This document shows, in pieces, positions 1 through 4,807 of a stretch of 7,899 nt of DNA. Location of the stretch: NCBI GenBank assembly GCA_028875335.1, contig JAPPEF010000036.1, forward strand, positions 1 through 7,899. The letters are read 5' to 3'. The stretch is from Gemmatimonadota bacterium. GTDB taxonomy: Bacteria > Latescibacterota > UBA2968 > UBA8231. How positions within the stretch are numbered: position 1 is the stretch's first letter; every line of letters begins with the position of its first letter. A program made the position numbers and the translations under genes. The notes beneath the pieces are model-generated. The model worked only from the letters and a program-made list of their open reading frames with translations. It made no database searches and was not told the origin of the DNA.

Positions 1-240
1 TTGGTGACGGTCAGGATGTTGGACCTGTTGCGCCAAGAGCTGCGCTTGATTTTCTCGATCGGCCCCAATCCCGAGCGCGACTACCGGCCGGCCCTCGACT
101 GGATCGTCCAAGGGCGTATCGACGTGGCTCCGATCGTCAGCCACGTCCTGCCCTTTGCCGAGATCCAGCAAGCCTTTGCCATGGCCTTTGACGATCCCGA
201 GCCGCACCAAGCCCTGAAGGTCGTGCTCAAATTTCCCTGA
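1..240 (+). CDS. Zinc-type medium-chain dehydrogenase/reductase, C-terminal fragment
   Basis: This is the last 79 residues of an alcohol or polyol dehydrogenase of the medium-chain (MDR) superfamily; the gene begins upstream of the window. The reading frame is open from base 1 and ends at TGA 238-240. The fragment shows the usual MDR tail: a strand-helix piece (LRLIFSIGPNP), a helix ending in a 'V-Q-G-R-I-D-V-A-P-I-V-S-H' stretch equivalent to the family's 'G-k-i-d-v-x-p-l-i-t-h', then 'L-P-F-A-E-I-Q-Q-A-F' and a final 'K-V-V-L' strand. The zinc ligands and the Rossmann nucleotide-binding glycines would lie upstream and cannot be checked, so substrate and cofactor remain open. Threonine, sorbitol or sugar-acid dehydrogenase are all possible. 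It lies 24 bases before the enolase-superfamily gene on the same strand, which suggests one catabolic operon. Confidence 0.8.
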   Translation: MVTVRMLDLLRQELRLIFSIGPNPERDYRPALDWIVQGRIDVAPIVSHVLPFAEIQQAFAMAFDDPEPHQALKVVLKFP

Positions 241-264
241 CCCTGCGCGGAAAGGCATCCCATC

Positions 265-1500
265 ATGCAAGTTACCCAAATCGAAGTCCACGAGATCGCG
301 CTGGCCTACCACGACTGGATCGCCTATCCGCTCAACCACTACTACGGCCCCGCGCGCCGCACGATCTACATCGCCCATACGGACGACGGCCGGATTGGCC
401 TCGGCGAGAGCGGAAGGCCCGAGCCGCAGGAGACCATCGACCAATACATCGGCAGCAACCCCTTTGAGTGGATCGGCGACGAGACTTCGCTGGGGTTGGG
501 CACGGCCATGTACGACCTGATGGGACAGGCCGCAGGCGTCCCCGTCTATAAGCTCTTCGGCCAGAAGTATCGGTCGTTTGTGCCCGTGGGTGCTTGGACC
601 GTATCGACCCATCCCGAGCTCATGGCTGAGACTGTGACCCGCTATGCGGCAGAGGGCTACACGTGGCTGAAGTACCACCTCTCGCCGTTTGAAAACGTCT
701 TCGACCAGACCGAGGCCATGCAAAAGGTCGCGCCGCCCGGCTTCAAAATACACTACGACTTCACCATGCACGGCACGGACGACCACATGCCGGAGCTGGT
801 GGAAAAACTAGCCGCATATCCGATTGCCGGTTGCTTTGAAGACCCGTTGCCGCCTGGGGACATCGAGGGCTACATCGACCTGCGCAAGCGGGCCAAACGG
901 CCCATTGTCTTGCACCACTTCCCGCTGGGGGCCACTTATGAGGTGCTGATGGAGCCGGCCGATATCTACATGCTCGGACACGCAAAAATCGGCGATGCCA
1001 TGCGCCGCGCTGGCTTGTTTGCCGCGGCGGGCAAGCCCTTTATGCTGCAAAACGTCGGCGGTGCCATCACCCGCGCCATGGTCGTGCACATGATGGCCGC
1101 CGCGCCTACGGCCACCTTCCACTGCCACAACGATTACGAGGTCTGGCAAAGTGACGTGGTGGAAGAGCGGCTGGACCCGGTCAACGGCTTTGTACAGGTG
1201 CCGGAAAAACCGGGGCTGGGGCTGACTTTGGACCGGGAAGAATTGGAGCGGCTGAAAGCGCTAGAGTTGCCTGCACAAGACAAGTGGATCATCAAATCGC
1301 GCTTCAAAAACGGCACCCGCATGTACAACATCGCCGATCCGGCCAACTCGATTTTCATGGTACGGCCCGACCGCAATCGCCTGATGCCTATGAGCTATGC
1401 CGCGCCCATTGAGACCGAGTATTGGGACGACGACGGCACGGAGGAGTACCGGGCGATGTTCAGCAGGATTGAGCGCGAAGGGATCGTACTGGAGCGTTGA
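265..1500 (+). CDS. Mandelate racemase/muconate lactonizing enzyme family protein (enolase superfamily), atypical metal site
   Basis: 411 residues, a usual length for the superfamily. ATG 265 is preceded by GGAAAGG at 249-255, nine bases upstream. Residues ~1-115 form the N-terminal capping domain, with the typical 'A-M-Y-D-L-M-G-Q-A-A-G-V-P-V-Y-K-L-F-G' near 81-99. The (β/α)-barrel follows. The second-strand motif reads K136-Y-H138 rather than the common K-x-K. D165 (HYDFT) and E192 (CFEDP) fit the first two metal ligands. Where the third acid is expected (~26 residues on) the sequence reads LHHFP (H217/H218). K241 (GHAKIG) sits where the sixth-strand catalytic residue usually lies. After the barrel (~330) comes a C-terminal region rich in aromatic and acidic residues. 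Family members remove a proton alpha to a carboxylate, giving racemisation, cycloisomerisation or dehydration of sugar acids. The neighbouring dehydrogenase suggests sugar or polyol catabolism. The substrate cannot be named, and the altered site makes even the reaction uncertain. Confidence 0.85.
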   Translation: MQVTQIEVHEIALAYHDWIAYPLNHYYGPARRTIYIAHTDDGRIGLGESGRPEPQETIDQYIGSNPFEWIGDETSLGLGTAMYDLMGQAAGVPVYKLFGQKYRSFVPVGAWTVSTHPELMAETVTRYAAEGYTWLKYHLSPFENVFDQTEAMQKVAPPGFKIHYDFTMHGTDDHMPELVEKLAAYPIAGCFEDPLPPGDIEGYIDLRKRAKRPIVLHHFPLGATYEVLMEPADIYMLGHAKIGDAMRRAGLFAAAGKPFMLQNVGGAITRAMVVHMMAAAPTATFHCHNDYEVWQSDVVEERLDPVNGFVQVPEKPGLGLTLDREELERLKALELPAQDKWIIKSRFKNGTRMYNIADPANSIFMVRPDRNRLMPMSYAAPIETEYWDDDGTEEYRAMFSRIEREGIVLER

Positions 1501-1566
1501 GATTACTCCTGCTCGCCCCCGTGTTTTCCGACGGGAGCTTAGCCGGCCCTTGGGGTGTCCAGCAAC

Positions 1567-1595
1567 TTGACAGAGGGCCTGACTGTACCTATCCC
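1567..1595 (+). promoter_or_regulatory. Possible sigma-70-type promoter for the export operon
   Basis: A perfect -35 hexamer TTGACA (1567-1572) is followed by a 17-base spacer and TATCCC (1590-1595), a weak -10 matching TATAAT at only three positions. Transcription would start near 1602, giving a leader of about 110 bases before the GTG start at 1711. It is the best promoter candidate between the catabolic genes and the exporter genes. The poor -10 and the unknown taxon keep confidence low. GGTC-T-GACC, a small hyphenated palindrome at 1604-1612, would overlap the start site and could be an operator or chance. Confidence 0.35.
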
Positions 1596-1640
1596 CTAAT
1601 AAAGGTCTGACCAACATGTATGAGTGCTTTGCCAGATCGC

Positions 1641-1666
1641 TGGGGATGCGGCTAATCGCATCCCTG
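1641..1666 (+). promoter_or_regulatory. Stem-loop in the 5' leader of the export operon
   Basis: GGGATGCG (1643-1650) and CGCATCCC (1657-1664) are exact reverse complements around the six-base loop GCTAAT. Two more G·U pairs are possible outside (1642/1665 and 1641/1666). The stem ends about 45 bases before the GTG start and 30 bases before the Shine-Dalgarno. No T-run follows, so it is not a simple terminator. If the promoter at 1567 is real, the hairpin lies in the untranslated leader and could affect mRNA stability or ribosome access, or bind a regulator. The structure is seen directly; the function is inferred. Confidence 0.45.
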
Positions 1667-1696
1667 AGAGCGCCATCAATGCCGAGTTGAGACCGT

Positions 1697-1701
1697 GGAG
1701 G
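1697..1701 (+). promoter_or_regulatory. Shine-Dalgarno that fixes the start of the HlyD-like gene
   Basis: GGAGG at 1697-1701 lies nine bases before GTG 1711. The other in-frame candidates, GTG 1624 and ATG 1726, have no comparable site at the right distance. This makes GTG 1711 the most likely start even though the frame stays open further upstream. Confidence 0.65.
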
Positions 1702-1710
1702 ATTGGGTAC

Positions 1711-2604
1711 GTGCTGTTTAACCGGATGTTTCGCGAACGGGCGTTGGAGCACCGTGTGCGACAGGAGCCATTGGACGATCGGTTGCAGATTACCGCGCCC
1801 CATGAGTGGTTGATAGTGGCAGGGCTAGGGCTGATGCTCTTGGTGCTGATAACTTATGGGGTGTTTGTACGCGTGGAGCGCACCGCCTCCTACGATGCGG
1901 TGCTGGTCCTTCCCGGGGAGCGCCATTACTTGGTTGTCCCGGTGTCCGGCACCGTGGTGGACGTTCTCGTGGAAGTGACCGACACCGTGGTACCAGGCCA
2001 GCCCATCGCCTACGTTCAGACTCCCGGAGGACAGCAGCGGGGGGCTGTGATTGGGGAAATCATCAATGCACTGGAGAAGAGCGGGCAGTTGGAGGAAGGG
2101 AGCCGGAAGGAGTTGCTGCAAGCCCTGCTAGATGTCGGTTCAGGTGCGGAATCCGCGCCGGAATCGAAGATCGTCAGTCCGCATGGGGGCCAAGTGGTGG
2201 CGCTGGACCTAGCGCCTGGGCAGGCGGTATCCGCTGGTGCCTTCGTGGGGCTAGTGCGCACGACCACGGCCGGCCAGCCAGAGGTTGTGGCCTTCGTTTC
2301 GCCTGACGACGCAGGGTACCTCAGAGTTGGTATGGAGGCGAGCGTTAGCGTTGGCAGTCTGGGCGGCGGAGACGAGCGGGTCTTGCCGGGACGAGTGATA
2401 GACGTATCGCCGCGCGCAGACGCGCCGCCTAGGTGGCTGGCGGACCAAGGATTGGCCATACCGCAGCGACCCCATCAGCTACGGGTGGCCTTGGCGGATG
2501 ACGAGCCGGACTTGCCAATGGCCGATGGCATCGGCGTATCTTTGCAGATTGTGCTCGGGCGCGAGTCCCTCGCATCTGTGCTGGTGTCCGGGAGCGGGGG
2601 CTGA
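1711..2604 (+). CDS. HlyD-like membrane fusion/adaptor protein of an NHLM-type peptide export system
   Basis: 297 residues from GTG 1711. It is the periplasmic or extracytoplasmic adaptor of a type 1-like exporter, linking the ABC transporter to the outside. A short cytoplasmic segment opens with 'MFRERALEH' and 'LDDRLQITAP', wording typical of the NHLM HlyD-like family (TIGR03794). One transmembrane helix (~32-53) follows. A first lipoyl/biotinyl-like half is at ~75-102 (VVPVSGTVVDVLVEV), then a short helical section (~112-142), then the second half at ~154-182 (IVSPHGGQVVALDLAPGQ), then a β-barrel-like region (~190-290). It is compact: the helical hairpin is only ~30 residues, much shorter than the long hairpin of classical HlyD that reaches TolC. 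The frame is open from GTG 1624, but the added 29 residues have no family resemblance and no ribosome-binding site. The stop codon overlaps the next start (TGATG). Function is secure at family level; the cargo is unknown. Confidence 0.85.
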   Translation: MLFNRMFRERALEHRVRQEPLDDRLQITAPHEWLIVAGLGLMLLVLITYGVFVRVERTASYDAVLVLPGERHYLVVPVSGTVVDVLVEVTDTVVPGQPIAYVQTPGGQQRGAVIGEIINALEKSGQLEEGSRKELLQALLDVGSGAESAPESKIVSPHGGQVVALDLAPGQAVSAGAFVGLVRTTTAGQPEVVAFVSPDDAGYLRVGMEASVSVGSLGGGDERVLPGRVIDVSPRADAPPRWLADQGLAIPQRPHQLRVALADDEPDLPMADGIGVSLQIVLGRESLASVLVSGSGG

Positions 2605-4802
2605 TGCGGCTTTCGTCCCCGGCAAGGCTGTGGCAGCAGCAGCGGGTGCATACGCCGCTAATGTTACAACAAGAGGAGACCGAGTGCGGAGCGGTCTCCC
2701 TCGGCATTGTGCTGGCGTTCTTTGGCCGCTGGGTCCCGCTGGAGGAGTTGCGCGAGGCGTGCGCGGTCAATCGGGATGGCTGCGACGCCGCGGACATTAC
2801 GCGCGCAGCCCGACAGTATGGGCTGGAGCCCGAGGGATGGCGGAGAGAGCCGGAGCAGTTGCGGGACATGGACCTGCCGCTGATCATATTCTGGGAGTTC
2901 AATCACTTCTTGGTACTGGAAGGGTTTCGGGGCGGAAGCTACTTGGTGAACGACCCGGCAAACGGCCACCGCGTAATTGACGACGAGGAATTTGATCGGG
3001 GTTTCACGGGCGTTGCGCTCAGCTTCCAACGCGGGCCGGATTTCCAGACTGGCGGTGCCCGCCCGGGCATCCTGCCCCGTCTCTGGCCGTGGCTCAGGGA
3101 GTTCACCGGGCCGCTGGCCTTTGCGCTGTGCTGCGGACTGCTGTTGTCGGTTCCCGTGCTGGCCCTGCCGCTGCTTCTGAGCGTCTTTGTGGACCGCGTA
3201 CTGAGCGGTGAGGAGCCATCTTGGGCGACGCCGATCATTATTGGCTTGGCGGTGTCCGGCGCCCTGGTCTATCTGCTCACGTGGCTGCGCCAGCGTTGTC
3301 TCAGATTGCTCGCGATATGGCTGTCGGTGGACCATGCCGACCGCTTCATCAGGCACTTGTTCCGCCTGCGAATGGGATTTTTTACCCAACGGTTCTCCGG
3401 CGATCTGGCCTCTCGATTACAGCTAATTGACGGCATCTCAGTGGTGGCGACCACCCAGTTCGTCGGAGTCATTATAGAGCTGATCTCCAGCGCCGTGTTC
3501 CTAGCGGCGATGTTTATGTATGACTCGTTGCTGGCGGGCGTAGTCGCCGGCTTGGGAGCGGCCAGCGCGGTGATAATGCGCCTGATAACCCGGTCTCGCG
3601 TGGGTGAGAACCGCCGCCTACAGCGGGAGCAGGGCAAGCTGCAGGGCATAAGCATGTACGGGTTGCGGAGCATAGATACGATACAGGCGGTATCGGCCGA
3701 AAACGATTTCTTCGCCCACTGGTCGGGCTACCAGGCGCGGGAGCTGGCGGCTCGGCAGCGGTTTGCCGAGCTTGGACACGTGATTGCCTCGCTGCCCGGA
3801 ATGTTCCTGATTGCCAGCAACGCCGCGGTCTTGGGTCTCGGCGGTTGGCGCGTCATGGAAGGAGACATGACGCTGGGCGTGATGGTGGGATTCTACGTTC
3901 TCGCCGCAAACTTCCTGCTGCCCATTGGCCGACTGGTCCAATTCGCGGATTTGTTCCAGATCCTAGAAGCCAACCTGCAACGGCTTGAGGATGTCTTGGA
4001 CGCCCCCGAGGACCAATTTTTCCAGAAGCGCGGCGACCAACCTCCCCAAAGAGACGGGGCCTTCGCTAGACGGCTTCGGCTGAGCGGTCAACTCGAACTG
4101 CGCAACGTCCGCTTCGGATACAAGGCCAACCGAGAACCGTTGCTGGATGACTTCAGCCTGACCATAGAACCCGGTCAGCGCGTCGCCGTGGTCGGCCCCA
4201 CCGGCTCGGGCAAATCAACGCTGGTCCAGCTAGTAGCGGGAATCCACCAGCCTTGGTCCGGTGAAATTTTGCTGGACGGCCATGCCCGCACCGACATTCC
4301 CCGCGATCTGATGACCAACTCCGTGTCGATGGTTGACCAGCGCATCTTCTTGTTCGCTGCGTCCGTCCGGGAAAACCTCACGATGTGGAATCCAGAGATT
4401 CCCGACCAGTGGGTGGTCGAGGCAGCGATGGATGCGACGATCCACGAGGATATTCTGGCTAGGGCCTATGGCTACGATTCTCCGGTTGAGGAGGGCGGGC
4501 GCAATTTCAGCGGCGGCCAGAGGCAGCGCCTTGAAATTGCCCGAGCCTTGGTTGGCAAGCCTTCCCTGCTGATTTTGGACGAAGCCACCAGTGCGCTGGA
4601 CCCGGTGACTGAGATGCGCATCGACGACGCGTTGCGCCAGCGCGGCTGTAGCTGCCTCATCGTCGCCCACCGCCTGAGCACCATACGGGACTGCGACCTG
4701 ATAGTAGTCCTCGACAAGGGAAGAGAAGCGCAGCGGGGCACTCATGGGGAACTGATGGCCCATACCGAGGGATTGTACTACCGGCTCATGAAAGCGGAGT
4801 AA
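2604..4802 (+). CDS. C39 peptidase / ABC transporter permease / ATPase (NHLM-type leader-cleaving exporter)
   Basis: 732 residues, the usual length for peptidase-containing ABC transporters (NHLM type, TIGR03796). Residues ~12-145 are a C39 papain-like peptidase with all key residues: oxyanion Q22, catalytic C28 (ETECGA), H101 (NHFLVL) and D117 (NDPANG). It should cut a precursor after a double-glycine-type leader on the cytoplasmic side. Residues ~165-455 are the membrane domain, with hydrophobic helices near 170-195, 208-227, 285-305, 308-327, 395-415 and 425-447. Residues ~495-732 are the nucleotide-binding domain: A-loop Y506, Walker A GPTGSGKST (531-539), Q579, signature FSGGQ (635-639), Walker B LLILDE ending at E660, D-loop SALD and H689. 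Everything needed for ATP hydrolysis is present. ATG 2604 overlaps the previous stop by one base, with GGAG at 2591-2594. The next gene begins 5 bases after the stop. It probably forms a heterodimer with that product. Confidence 0.93.
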   Translation: MRLSSPARLWQQQRVHTPLMLQQEETECGAVSLGIVLAFFGRWVPLEELREACAVNRDGCDAADITRAARQYGLEPEGWRREPEQLRDMDLPLIIFWEFNHFLVLEGFRGGSYLVNDPANGHRVIDDEEFDRGFTGVALSFQRGPDFQTGGARPGILPRLWPWLREFTGPLAFALCCGLLLSVPVLALPLLLSVFVDRVLSGEEPSWATPIIIGLAVSGALVYLLTWLRQRCLRLLAIWLSVDHADRFIRHLFRLRMGFFTQRFSGDLASRLQLIDGISVVATTQFVGVIIELISSAVFLAAMFMYDSLLAGVVAGLGAASAVIMRLITRSRVGENRRLQREQGKLQGISMYGLRSIDTIQAVSAENDFFAHWSGYQARELAARQRFAELGHVIASLPGMFLIASNAAVLGLGGWRVMEGDMTLGVMVGFYVLAANFLLPIGRLVQFADLFQILEANLQRLEDVLDAPEDQFFQKRGDQPPQRDGAFARRLRLSGQLELRNVRFGYKANREPLLDDFSLTIEPGQRVAVVGPTGSGKSTLVQLVAGIHQPWSGEILLDGHARTDIPRDLMTNSVSMVDQRIFLFAASVRENLTMWNPEIPDQWVVEAAMDATIHEDILARAYGYDSPVEEGGRNFSGGQRQRLEIARALVGKPSLLILDEATSALDPVTEMRIDDALRQRGCSCLIVAHRLSTIRDCDLIVVLDKGREAQRGTHGELMAHTEGLYYRLMKAE

Positions 4803-4807
4803 GGGCT

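Noticed and set aside
1518..1535. Hairpin CCCGT/ACGGG after the enolase-superfamily gene as a terminator
   Set aside because: Only a 5-bp stem with an 8-base loop and no T-tract afterwards, so read-through into the export operon cannot be excluded.
1616..1690. 24-codon leader peptide or RiPP precursor ahead of the exporter
   Set aside because: Too short, no NHLP- or Nif11-like leader, no double-glycine cleavage motif. Kept only as part of the leader finding.
1624..1710. N-terminal extension of the HlyD-like gene starting at GTG 1624
   Set aside because: No ribosome-binding site at a proper distance, the residues do not resemble the family, and the region contains the leader hairpin. GTG 1711 with GGAGG is far better.
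1261..1803. 180-residue frame on the - strand spanning the gene junction
   Set aside because: It overlaps the end of one + strand gene and the start of the next, shows no recognisable domain, and reads as an antisense shadow.
2664..3389. 241-residue frame on the - strand inside the peptidase/ABC gene
   Set aside because: Antisense to a well-supported C39 and membrane domain; Gln/Arg-rich composition typical of shadow frames in GC-rich DNA.
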